Positions 1 to 6,199 of a DNA stretch of 6,199 nt are shown in pieces; position 1 is the stretch's first letter, and every line of letters begins with the position of its first letter. The translations under genes were made by a program, and so were the position numbers. The notes beneath the pieces are model-generated. The model searched no databases, had not been told where the DNA came from, and worked only from the letters and a program-made list of their open reading frames with translations. Source of the DNA: Pseudomonadota bacterium (lineage in GTDB: Bacteria > Pseudomonadota > Alphaproteobacteria > Rhizobiales > Rhizobiaceae); assembly GCA_023422735.1 (NCBI GenBank), contig JAFAGL010000064.1, positions 1-6,199 on the forward strand, in the 5' to 3' direction.

Positions 1-532
1 AAGCAGCGTAGGAGAAGGGCGAGACCGCAGCGCGCACGCCATTCCCATCGGCCAAAGTATAGCAGGCGATGAAGACGGACGTTGCTAAAGCATAAAAGAT
101 CGCTTCACGGTTGAGCTTTTCAATGCCTCCGCCTCGAAGCGACATCAACGCCGTGCCACAACCAAGCAAAGCGATGCCTACGATTGCCCAGTTTCCAGGA
201 TACTCACCAATCAAGAAGATGGCGCCAATAGTTGTTAAAAGCGGCGCGCTTCCGCGGGCGAGCGGATAGACTTGAGCTAGATCACCTGCCCCATACGCTT
301 TGATCAATGAAAGCTTGTAGCCTTGCTGAAATGCAGCCGAGGTCAGAATGAACGGCCAAACATGAAGCGCGGGAAAAGGCAGGAACGGCGTGAACATCAA
401 CGCCATGACGCCCATTCCGCCGCTCATCAATGTCACGGAAACAAAGCGGTCAAGATTGATCTTGACCATCGCATTCCATGAAGCATGCATAGCGGCGGCC
501 GCCAGAACAGCCAGAAAAACGGCGTTGCTCAC
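1..532 (-). CDS. EamA/DMT-family membrane transporter, N-terminal part (C-terminus beyond the left edge)
   Basis: Reading the minus strand from a GTG at 532-530 gives 177 uninterrupted residues running off the left edge. The protein is strongly hydrophobic, with about six membrane segments visible at roughly residues 3-20, 33-53, 58-75, 96-109, 114-131 and 143-161. The start (SNAVFLAVLAAAAMHASWNA) and the segment YPLARGSAPLL at residues 89-99 are typical of the drug/metabolite transporter superfamily, EamA domain. Such proteins usually have about ten segments and 280-300 residues, so roughly 60% is present. They sit in the inner membrane and export or exchange small metabolites; the substrate cannot be told. 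GTG is chosen because an in-frame stop lies at 547-545 and no other start codon intervenes; the next Met (residue 15) would remove the first helix. A GAGG (plus-strand 543-546) lies 10 nt upstream. The gene is transcribed away from the efflux genes. Confidence 0.85.
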   Translation of the reverse strand, partial: MSNAVFLAVLAAAAMHASWNAMVKINLDRFVSVTLMSGGMGVMALMFTPFLPFPALHVWPFILTSAAFQQGYKLSLIKAYGAGDLAQVYPLARGSAPLLTTIGAIFLIGEYPGNWAIVGIALLGCGTALMSLRGGGIEKLNREAIFYALATSVFIACYTLADGNGVRAAVSPFSYAA

Positions 533-677
533 TGACCTGAAACCTCAACGGAAGGCAGGCCAGACAGCATGTAGCGGGAGACACATAAGAACATCGATAA
601 CTCTTTTCGTGACCATCCCTAAAGCTCAGCATGAAAAAGCGCAAAGGTCAGGACAAACCAAAGCGTTCGTCCAGCTA

Positions 678-710
678 GCGAGGCTCGCAATCACTGCTTC
701 GATCACGAAG
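678..710. repeat. Two adjacent short inverted repeats, possible operator or small hairpins
   Basis: GCGAG-G-CTCGC at 678-688 and CTTCG-ATCA-CGAAG at 697-710 are both perfect 5-bp inverted repeats, 8 bp apart, in the divergent intergenic region. Neither has a following T-run, so they do not look like terminators. Their position between divergent genes would suit a regulator binding site, but 5-bp arms arise easily by chance. Confidence 0.25.
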
Positions 711-788
711 GCGTCATATGAACCAGCACAAGATTGCCGAATTTTAATACAAAGGCACGAACATACGTGGCATTAAAAGCGACATGCT

Positions 789-799
789 ATCGAAACGAT
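789..799. repeat. Short inverted repeat ATCG-AAA-CGAT upstream of the adaptor gene
   Basis: ATCG at 789-792 and CGAT at 796-799 form a perfect 4-bp inverted repeat around AAA, 69 bp before the adaptor start codon. Its core TCGAAACGA resembles the TCGATCACGA core of the repeat at 697-710. It may be an operator half or chance; there is no independent support. Confidence 0.15.
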
Positions 800-858
800 G
801 AACCTCCGGGCTCTACGCATCGATATTATCCGCATCTGCGTCGCTCATTATGCGAGCT

Positions 859-862
859 GGAG
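859..862 (+). promoter_or_regulatory. Ribosome binding site that fixes the adaptor start
   Basis: GGAG lies 6 nt before the ATG at 869. This is the only good Shine-Dalgarno sequence near the 5' end of the adaptor frame. It favours this ATG over an in-frame TTG at 734, which would add 45 residues rich in Arg, Tyr and Pro ahead of the membrane anchor. Confidence 0.7.
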
Positions 863-868
863 ACTTCA

Positions 869-2038
869 ATGGCAGTTTGGAAGCAGCTTGGCCTCGGCCT
901 GGTCCTTGTGGCTATTGCCGCCCTCGCTTGGTTTAATTTCGTTTCTGGGCCGAGGGAGACGATGGCACGCCTGGGCTTGGCAGAACCAGCTTCCAGGCAG
1001 GAAAATCGCGGACAACATACTGGGCCTTCCAGTCACGGTCCCGATGCGGAACGCGTTTCAACCGTAGTCGCGCCTCCTGCAACTCGCGCAACGATCAATG
1101 ACCGACTGTCTGCGATAGGTACCGGCAAGGCGGTTCGCTCTGTTGCCGTCACGCCTCTGGTGTCAGGTCAGATCGTGGAGATCGCAACATCCTCCGGCGA
1201 ACAGGTAAAGGCGGGCGACGTAATCGCGCGTCTTGATTCAGATGCAGAGCGGATTGCGGTTGAGCGCGCCAAGATCGCCTTAGAGAATGCACAAGCTGCT
1301 TTGGATCGCTCCAATGCGTTGCGCAGTTCGAATACGATCGCAGCAGTCGCCCAAACCGAAGCAAAGCTCGCCGTGGATAATGCACGCCTTGAGCTCGAAC
1401 AAAGCGAATTGAATTTCAGTCGACGCTCAATCACCGCTCCCATTCCCGGCATTGCTGGCATCTTTCCAGTCGAGATCGGCGATTATGTTTCTCCACAAAC
1501 GCAAATCGTCACTTTGGACGATCGCGCCGAAATCTTGGTGGATTTTTGGGTTGCCGAACGGTTTTCCGGTGCGGTGAAAGTAGGTGCATCAGTCAGAGCC
1601 ACTCTGGTCGCAAAACCCGACCTTGTCTTCGAGGGAAAGGTGAGCGCGCTCGATAGCCGACTGGACGCGGCAAGCCGAACGATGCGGGTGCAAGCAAAAC
1701 TTGCCAACCCGAAAGATCTTTTGCGTCCCGGGATGTCATTCGAGGTCAGCATGGCGTTTCCCGGGGATACTTTTCCCGCAGTCGATCCTCTCGCGATTCA
1801 ATGGAATACGGACGGCGCCTTCGTGTGGCAGGTGCGTGACAACAAGGCAGAACGCGTCCCAGTCCGGATCATCCAGCGCAACACAGATGCAGTTTTGGTA
1901 GAAGCCGATATTCCCGATGGAAGACCTATTATCACTGAAGGTTTGCAGGCCTTGCGGGAAGGCGCTTCGGTGCAATTGGCCAATCGCAATCGCGCGGCGC
2001 CGGTTGCCATTAAGCAGATGCCAGACAATGACGGCTGA
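869..2038 (+). CDS. RND efflux periplasmic adaptor subunit (membrane fusion protein, HlyD/AcrA type)
   Basis: This 389-residue protein is the periplasmic adaptor linking an inner-membrane RND pump to an outer-membrane channel. Residues 1-27 are a short basic start and one hydrophobic helix (LGLVLVAIAALAWFNF); no lipobox cysteine is seen, so it is probably held by an uncleaved anchor. A polar linker (28-65) follows. The two barrel-sandwich (lipoyl-like) halves lie at about 95-123 (VSGQIVEIATSSGEQVKAGD) and 184-217 (SITAPIPGIAGIFPVEIGDY). They flank an Ala/Leu/Glu-rich helical hairpin at 125-183. The beta-barrel (about 222-295, with LLRPGMSFEV) and a membrane-proximal domain (about 300-370) complete the usual order. 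At the hairpin tip the channel-docking R-x3-L-x6-S motif reads R147, L151, A158. The pump gene starts 6 bp after the stop, so the two are an operon. The substrate cannot be read from the sequence. Confidence 0.93.
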   Translation: MAVWKQLGLGLVLVAIAALAWFNFVSGPRETMARLGLAEPASRQENRGQHTGPSSHGPDAERVSTVVAPPATRATINDRLSAIGTGKAVRSVAVTPLVSGQIVEIATSSGEQVKAGDVIARLDSDAERIAVERAKIALENAQAALDRSNALRSSNTIAAVAQTEAKLAVDNARLELEQSELNFSRRSITAPIPGIAGIFPVEIGDYVSPQTQIVTLDDRAEILVDFWVAERFSGAVKVGASVRATLVAKPDLVFEGKVSALDSRLDAASRTMRVQAKLANPKDLLRPGMSFEVSMAFPGDTFPAVDPLAIQWNTDGAFVWQVRDNKAERVPVRIIQRNTDAVLVEADIPDGRPIITEGLQALREGASVQLANRNRAAPVAIKQMPDNDG

Positions 2039-2044
2039 CCCTGA

Positions 2045-5000
2045 ATGAGTGATCCCGAAAACAACACCGCGTCTGCACCAATTCCGACGGGCTCTACTGC
2101 CCTGTTTATCAGACGTCCTATTCTTGCTCTGGTGCTGAATGTTCTGATTGTCGTTGCAGGTCTGGCAGCCTTTTTCGGCATTGATATACGTGAACTGCCC
2201 GATGTCGATCGCCCCGTCATTACGGTCAACACCAACTACACCGGGGCGGCAGCCGAGACGATCGATCGCGAAATCACCGCGATTGTCGAGGGTGGGATCG
2301 CCCGTGTATCCGGCGTCAAGTCGATCTCCTCCTCGTCGTCCTTCGGCCGCAGCCGGGTTACTGTCGAGTTCAACGATGGCGTGGACCTCGATATCGCCGC
2401 TTCTGACATGCGAGATGCTGTCAGCCGTGTCATAAATCAGCTCCCAGATGACCTTCCCGATGCGCCCACCGTCGTGAAGGCTGATGCCAATGCCGAGGCA
2501 GTGATGCGCTTGGCGGTCACATCCGACACGTTATCAATCGAGGACGTAACCGTGCTCGTTGATGATGAAGTCGTCGACGCACTTGCATCCGTCCCCGGGG
2601 TCGCGGACGTTCAGGTTTACGGTGATCGAGAAAAGATCTTCCGCATCGATCTCGACCAAGCGAAGCTCGCAAGCCTCGGTATGACTGTCGCTGACATCAC
2701 CAATGCCTTGAGTTCAATGGCGTTTGATGCGCCGGCCGGCGCTCTTTCCAGCAACAACCAGAACCTCATTGTCCGCGCCACCGCTTCGTTGACAACCCCG
2801 GAAGCCTTCGAAGCTATCGTCATCAACGGCCGGACTCGGCTCGGCGATATCGCAACGGTGACACTTGGTCCCGATATTGGACAATCACAGTTGCGCGCCA
2901 ATGGAATGACAGGTGTCGGACTGGGGATTATTCGGCAAGCTCAATCAAACACGCTGGATATCTCTCAAGGGGTGAATGAGGCCGTCGCTCAGATCAAAGA
3001 AAACTTGCCGCAAGGCATGGATATCTTCATTACCAGCGACGATGCCACTTTCGTCGATGGTGCGATTCACGAAGTTGAAATTGCGCTTGGCATTTCTGCC
3101 ACGGTTGTTCTCATCATCATTTTTGCGTTCCTGCTTGATATCCGAGCCACCATAATCCCAGCCGTGGCTTTGCCGGTGGCGTTGATTGGCACGATCGCCG
3201 GCATTTATCTTGCCGGGTTCTCACTCAATATCCTAACCCTTCTTGCACTGGTTTTGGCAACCGGGTTGGTGGTCGACGACGCGATCGTTGTGCTTGAGAA
3301 CATCGTCCGCCGACGCAACATGGGCCTCGGCCCACGGGCGGCCGCTGTTTTGGGTACGCAGGAGGTTTTTTTCGCGGTCATCGCAACGACTGCAACATTG
3401 ATCGCAGTCTTTGTGCCGTTGTCGTTTTTGCCAGGACAAACGGGGGGTCTGTTTCGCGAATTCGGTTTCGTGCTCGCCTTGGCGGTCATTCTATCGGCCG
3501 TCGTCGCTTTGTCTCTGTGTCCAATGCTGGCCTCACGCATGCTGGGCAGCTACGTTGAGCATGAGCACACCGGTCTGCTTGGCCGCATCGGCGGTCTTTT
3601 GTCTGCATTTTACAAGCGCACGTTGCATGCAGCATTGAACGCGCCGCTTATCGCAGTTTTGCTGGCTGTTATGTTCGCTGCGGTTGCAGGCATCGCATTC
3701 AGTACCATCCGCTCCGAGCTGACCCCTACGGAAGATCGCTCTCAGGCCTTCATCCGGGTCCAGGCACCGCAGGGTGTCAGCCTAGAATATATGGGCCAGC
3801 AAATGCGCGCGATTGAAAATCGCCTAACCCCTTTGCGCGAAAGCGGTGAAGTCCGTTCGATTTATTCGATTGCAGGCTCGCGTGGAAACTACAACAGCGG
3901 CTTCATGGTCATGTCGCTTGCGCCTTGGTCGGAGCGTGAGCGGAGCCAACAAGACATTCTGGATGACATTCAGCATCGTATTCGAGACGTCTATGGCGTT
4001 CGCGCATTTGCGTTTCAGCCCAATAGCCTTGGCATTCGAGGGGCAGGAAGCGGTTTGCAGTTCGCTATTGCCGGCAATGATTACGGCAAGTTGACTGCGG
4101 CTGCTGAAGCGACCATTCGTGATCTGGAAACCACACCCGGCTTCCAACAGCCGCGTCTCTCGAATGAGGCAACCCAGCCACAGCTTTTTGTTTCGATAAA
4201 CCGCGACCGTGCATCCGATCTAGGCATACCGATCAATGGCCTCGCAGCCGCCATGCAGGCAATGCTTGATGGTCGCGAAATCGGATCGGTATTCATCGGG
4301 GACCGGGCTTTCGACGTCAAACTTGTGTCGACCTCGAATCCTGTCAATGACCCGACAGATCTTGAAAACATCTTTCTGAAGACTTCAGACGGCCGTTTTG
4401 TGCCGATGTCGAGTATCGCAACGCTGGAAGAGCGCGCGGTTCCGCCATCGCTTGCGCGAGAACAACAACTCCGCGCAGTTGCCATCACAAGCAATCTTGC
4501 CTCTGATCTGGCGCTCGGCGATGCCTACGCCCAAGCGCAAACAATGGCCGCAAAGCATATGCCACCCGGCAGTCGTCTCGTTCCACTGGCCGAAGCTGCG
4601 ACGCTTGACGAAACGTCCAGCGGCATGTTGACCATTTTCGGTTTCGCTTTGGTCATCGTGCTTCTCGTTCTGGCCGCACAGTTTGAAAGCTTCGTGAGCG
4701 CGATCATCATCATGATGACAGTTCCACTCGGACTGGCCTGTGCTGTCGTCGCTATGCTTTTAACGGGAACAAGCCTCAACGTTTACAGCCAGATCGGACT
4801 GGTGCTTCTGGTCGGGATCATGGCCAAGAATGGTATTTTGATTGTCGAGTTCGCCAATCAGTTGCGCGATCGCGGCTTGCCTGTTCGTGAAGCGATCGAA
4901 GAGGCTTCCAATATCCGCCTTCGTCCCGTTATGATGACGATGCTTTGCACCATCGTCGGTGGCGTGCCGCTGGTCATGGCTTCTGGTGCAGGGGCAGAGG

Positions 5001-5206
5001 CGCGCATTGCGCTTGGGTGGGTTATCGTTGGTGGGCTTGGTCTGTCCACGATCGCCACGCTTTACATCACGCCTGTCGCCTATCTTCTGTTAGGTCGTTT
5101 TGTGACACCAAAGGCGGAAGAGGCTGCACGTCTTGATCGCGAACTTCAGGCTGCGTCAAAGTCTGATCGTGCAAAGGCTGCACAAGATTTACTTCCGGCA
5201 GAATGA
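2045..5206 (+). CDS. RND efflux pump, inner-membrane permease (AcrB/HAE-1-like)
   Basis: The 1053 residues match the full length of an AcrB-like RND permease, a trimeric inner-membrane proton/drug antiporter. TM1 is at about 22-44, followed by the typical ELPDVDRPVITV porter-domain start. A block of helices at about 344-500 and a second at about 860-1018 surround two large periplasmic loops (about 45-340 and 555-855). The proton relay is intact: D411 and D412 in TM4 (GLVVDDAIVVLEN), K928 in TM10 (GIMAKNGILIVEF), and R958 and T965 in TM11 (RLRPVMMTM), equivalent to AcrB D407, D408, K940, R971 and T978. A charged tail of about 33 residues ends the protein. The ATG lies 6 bp after the adaptor stop and has only a weak Shine-Dalgarno sequence, which suggests translational coupling. 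Family membership is clear from the sequence; multidrug rather than specific export is inference. No outer-membrane factor gene follows. Confidence 0.96.
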   Translation: MSDPENNTASAPIPTGSTALFIRRPILALVLNVLIVVAGLAAFFGIDIRELPDVDRPVITVNTNYTGAAAETIDREITAIVEGGIARVSGVKSISSSSSFGRSRVTVEFNDGVDLDIAASDMRDAVSRVINQLPDDLPDAPTVVKADANAEAVMRLAVTSDTLSIEDVTVLVDDEVVDALASVPGVADVQVYGDREKIFRIDLDQAKLASLGMTVADITNALSSMAFDAPAGALSSNNQNLIVRATASLTTPEAFEAIVINGRTRLGDIATVTLGPDIGQSQLRANGMTGVGLGIIRQAQSNTLDISQGVNEAVAQIKENLPQGMDIFITSDDATFVDGAIHEVEIALGISATVVLIIIFAFLLDIRATIIPAVALPVALIGTIAGIYLAGFSLNILTLLALVLATGLVVDDAIVVLENIVRRRNMGLGPRAAAVLGTQEVFFAVIATTATLIAVFVPLSFLPGQTGGLFREFGFVLALAVILSAVVALSLCPMLASRMLGSYVEHEHTGLLGRIGGLLSAFYKRTLHAALNAPLIAVLLAVMFAAVAGIAFSTIRSELTPTEDRSQAFIRVQAPQGVSLEYMGQQMRAIENRLTPLRESGEVRSIYSIAGSRGNYNSGFMVMSLAPWSERERSQQDILDDIQHRIRDVYGVRAFAFQPNSLGIRGAGSGLQFAIAGNDYGKLTAAAEATIRDLETTPGFQQPRLSNEATQPQLFVSINRDRASDLGIPINGLAAAMQAMLDGREIGSVFIGDRAFDVKLVSTSNPVNDPTDLENIFLKTSDGRFVPMSSIATLEERAVPPSLAREQQLRAVAITSNLASDLALGDAYAQAQTMAAKHMPPGSRLVPLAEAATLDETSSGMLTIFGFALVIVLLVLAAQFESFVSAIIIMMTVPLGLACAVVAMLLTGTSLNVYSQIGLVLLVGIMAKNGILIVEFANQLRDRGLPVREAIEEASNIRLRPVMMTMLCTIVGGVPLVMASGAGAEARIALGWVIVGGLGLSTIATLYITPVAYLLLGRFVTPKAEEAARLDRELQAASKSDRAKAAQDLLPAE

Positions 5207-5207
5207 A

Positions 5208-5253
5208 CTTGTGGCCTTCAGGACAAGCTTTGGGCATGCTTGACCCTTCAAGG
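5208..5253. repeat. CTTG/CAAG repeat cluster in the spacer before the hydratase gene
   Basis: Two similar 15-nt elements lie 31 bp apart, start to start: CTTGTGGCCTTCAGG at 5208-5222 and CTTGACCCTTCAAGG at 5239-5253. Together they give alternating CTTG and CAAG sites at 5208, 5224, 5239 and 5249. Three overlapping 5-bp hairpins are therefore possible: CTTGT/ACAAG, CAAGC/GCTTG and CTTGA/TCAAG. No T-run follows, so an intrinsic terminator is not supported. The spacing of nearly three helical turns would suit a tandem operator. TTGACC at 5240-5245 resembles a -35 box, but the matching -10 position (CATGGA, 5263-5268) is poor. Confidence 0.35.
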
Positions 5254-5301
5254 CACATCCCGCATGGATCATTGGATTGAGCCCTTGCGGAGTCGAACAG
5301 C

Positions 5302-5787
5302 GTGACAATGAAATTCATCTCGTTTGAAGAAGCAACGGCGCTTGTTGGCATGGAGGTCGGATCGTCGGCTTGGCGTGAAGTCACGCAAACTATGATCGAT
5401 CAGTTTGCAGATGCGACGGACGATCACCAGTTCATTCACACTGATCCGAAACGCGCTGCGGAGGAAACGCCTTATGGCGGCACCATCGCGCATGGCTTCC
5501 TGTCGCTTTCCCTCTTGTCAGCCATGACTTTCGAGGCAGTTCCTGTCTTGGAAAATACAGCTTCAGGCGTGAATTTCGGGTTTGACAAGGTGCGGTTCAT
5601 CACTCCGGTTCGCACTGGCCAGCGTATTCGTGGACGCTTCATTCTCGACAAGCTGAAGCGGCGGCCATCTGGCATTGTAGAAATCGCCCATGATGTGACC
5701 GTCGAGCTCGAAGGCAGTATCAAGCCGGCGCTGACAGCCTATTGGCTTACGCTCGCAATGCCGGATCGCACGCGTGACGACGCTTGA
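5302..5787 (+). CDS. NodN-like MaoC-family hydratase/dehydratase (hot-dog fold)
   Basis: This 161-residue protein is a single-domain MaoC-type enoyl-CoA hydratase, which would add water to trans-2-enoyl thioesters to give (R)-3-hydroxyacyl products in the cytoplasm. The signature is FADATDDHQFIHTDP at residues 35-49, with catalytic Asp41 and His46 in the D-x4-H arrangement, followed by GGTIAHGFLSLSLL at 59-72, which closes the active site. The wording matches the NodN-like subgroup, where the usual text is FADATGDHQ; here Asp40 replaces that Gly. Length is normal for the subgroup. The GTG at 5302 is chosen because GGAG (5289-5292) lies 9 nt upstream; the ATG at 5308 would be 15 nt away and shorten the protein by two residues. 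The dehydrogenase gene follows after 21 bp. The substrate is not known; action on CoA or ACP thioesters is inferred from the family. Confidence 0.9.
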   Translation: MTMKFISFEEATALVGMEVGSSAWREVTQTMIDQFADATDDHQFIHTDPKRAAEETPYGGTIAHGFLSLSLLSAMTFEAVPVLENTASGVNFGFDKVRFITPVRTGQRIRGRFILDKLKRRPSGIVEIAHDVTVELEGSIKPALTAYWLTLAMPDRTRDDA

Positions 5788-5808
5788 TATCAATATGAGA
5801 GCCAAACC

Positions 5809-6199
5809 ATGAAGCGTTTTGAGGGACGATCGGTTCTGATTACCGGTGCCACCGGAGGGTTTGGGCGCCGTGCTGCGGAGCGCTTTGCAGAGGAAGGCGC
5901 GCGCCTCGTTTTGTCCGACATGCAGGCAGAGCCACTGGAAGCGCTCGCATCCGCGCTTGATTGCGAAACTCAGATTCTGGCTGGCGACATCGGCGAGGAA
6001 ACGCTTTCAAAGGATCTCGTCCGCCTCGCAGTCGATCATTACGGTCGTCTCGATATTGCGCTGAACAACGCGGGAATCGCCCAAAGCTACGTGAAATTGC
6101 CCAATATTCCCGTAGATGAGGCGCGGCGCGTGCTGGAAATCGATCTGCTGGGCGTGTTTTTTGCATTATCGCACCAGCTGCCGCAAATGGAGCGCCAAT
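5809..6199 (+). CDS. Short-chain dehydrogenase/reductase, N-terminal part (runs off the right edge)
   Basis: Reading from ATG 5809 gives 130 uninterrupted residues of an SDR-family oxidoreductase, about half the usual 250. The cofactor motif TGxxxGxG is TGATGGFG at residues 12-19. Asp37, at the end of the second strand (LVLSD), normally binds the adenosine ribose hydroxyls and points to NAD(H) rather than NADP(H). GDI at 59-61 contacts the adenine ring and NNAG is at 86-89. In the next helix the usual catalytic Asn of NLxGVF is Asp112 (IDLLGVF). The Ser-Tyr-Lys part of the active site is beyond the window, so catalytic competence cannot be judged. A weak GAGA at 5797-5800 precedes the start. 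Close spacing after the hydratase suggests one transcript, and the pair could act in sequence on a hydroxyacyl intermediate. That link is inference from context. Confidence 0.9.
   Translation, partial: MKRFEGRSVLITGATGGFGRRAAERFAEEGARLVLSDMQAEPLEALASALDCETQILAGDIGEETLSKDLVRLAVDHYGRLDIALNNAGIAQSYVKLPNIPVDEARRVLEIDLLGVFFALSHQLPQMERQ

Larger units (their letters stand above)
533..868. other. Divergent intergenic region between the transporter and efflux genes, no gene seen
   Basis: This stretch of about 336 bp separates two divergently transcribed genes and should carry both promoters. Open frames crossing it have no family resemblance and no good ribosome binding site, so I treat it as non-coding. 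No sigma-70 promoter is convincing. The best -10-like hexamer for the rightward genes is TATTAT at 824-829, about 40 bp before the adaptor start, but no matching -35 sits 16-18 bp upstream. Short inverted repeats occur at 678-688, 697-710 and 789-799. No regulator gene is present in the window, so a local repressor, if any, is encoded elsewhere. Confidence 0.7.

Noticed and set aside
450..644. Minus-strand open frame of 64 codons overlapping the transporter start
   Set aside because: It is in a different frame from the clearly recognisable transporter and shows no recognisable protein features.
390..776. Open frame of 128 codons on the plus strand across the transporter 5' end and intergenic region
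   Set aside because: It is antisense to the transporter over its first part, shows no family resemblance or membrane or domain pattern, and has a composition typical of a shadow frame.
592..825. 8-bp direct repeat CATCGATA at 592-599 and 818-825
   Set aside because: One such match is expected by chance in a region of this size, and the core is a palindromic ATCGAT.
798..1067. Plus-strand frame of 89 codons beginning before the adaptor
   Set aside because: It overlaps the adaptor N-terminus in another frame; the adaptor frame has the membrane anchor, ribosome site and family motifs.
2321..2350. Run of Ser codons in the pump (residues about 93-99), considered as a possible repeat expansion
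   Set aside because: It sits in the porter domain, where Ser-rich text before the SRVTVEF strand is usual in this family; the codons are mixed and not a simple tandem repeat.
5208..5227. Possible terminator after the pump gene (CTTGT/ACAAG stem)
   Set aside because: The stem is only 5 bp, has a large or bulged loop, and no T-run follows.
5240..5268. Possible sigma-70 promoter for the hydratase gene (TTGACC with CATGGA 17 bp downstream)
   Set aside because: The -35 is good but the -10 matches only two of six consensus positions; kept only as a note within the repeat feature.

Overview
The window looks like an ordinary chromosomal stretch of an alphaproteobacterium, probably a Hyphomicrobiales member close to the Brucella/Ochrobactrum/Rhizobium type. 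This rests on moderate GC, the style of the RND pump proteins and the NodN-like MaoC protein, not on any marker gene, so the genus is not determined. No RNA gene, mobile element, CRISPR array or integration scar is visible.

Layout. On the minus strand, from position 532 to the left edge, lies the N-terminal 177 residues of an EamA/DMT-type membrane transporter; its C-terminus is outside the window. A non-coding divergent region of about 336 bp follows (533-868), with a few short inverted repeats. Everything after it is on the plus strand: an RND periplasmic adaptor (869-2038), an inner-membrane RND pump (2045-5206), a 95-bp spacer with repeated CTTG/CAAG elements, a NodN-like MaoC hydratase (5302-5787), and the first 130 residues of a short-chain dehydrogenase/reductase (5809 to the right edge).

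Function. The adaptor and pump are separated by 6 bp and should form one proton-driven tripartite efflux unit. No outer-membrane channel gene is present here, so a TolC/BepC-type channel encoded elsewhere is presumably used. The proton-relay residues of the pump are intact. The hydratase and dehydrogenase, 21 bp apart, look like a second metabolic pair acting on acyl-CoA or hydroxyacyl-type substrates. Whether they are co-transcribed with the pump is open, because the spacer has neither a convincing terminator nor a convincing promoter.

I found no clear sign of a new biological system. The points most worth checking are the CTTG-based direct repeat before the hydratase gene, an Asp in place of the usual catalytic Asn in the dehydrogenase, and an altered channel-docking motif in the adaptor.
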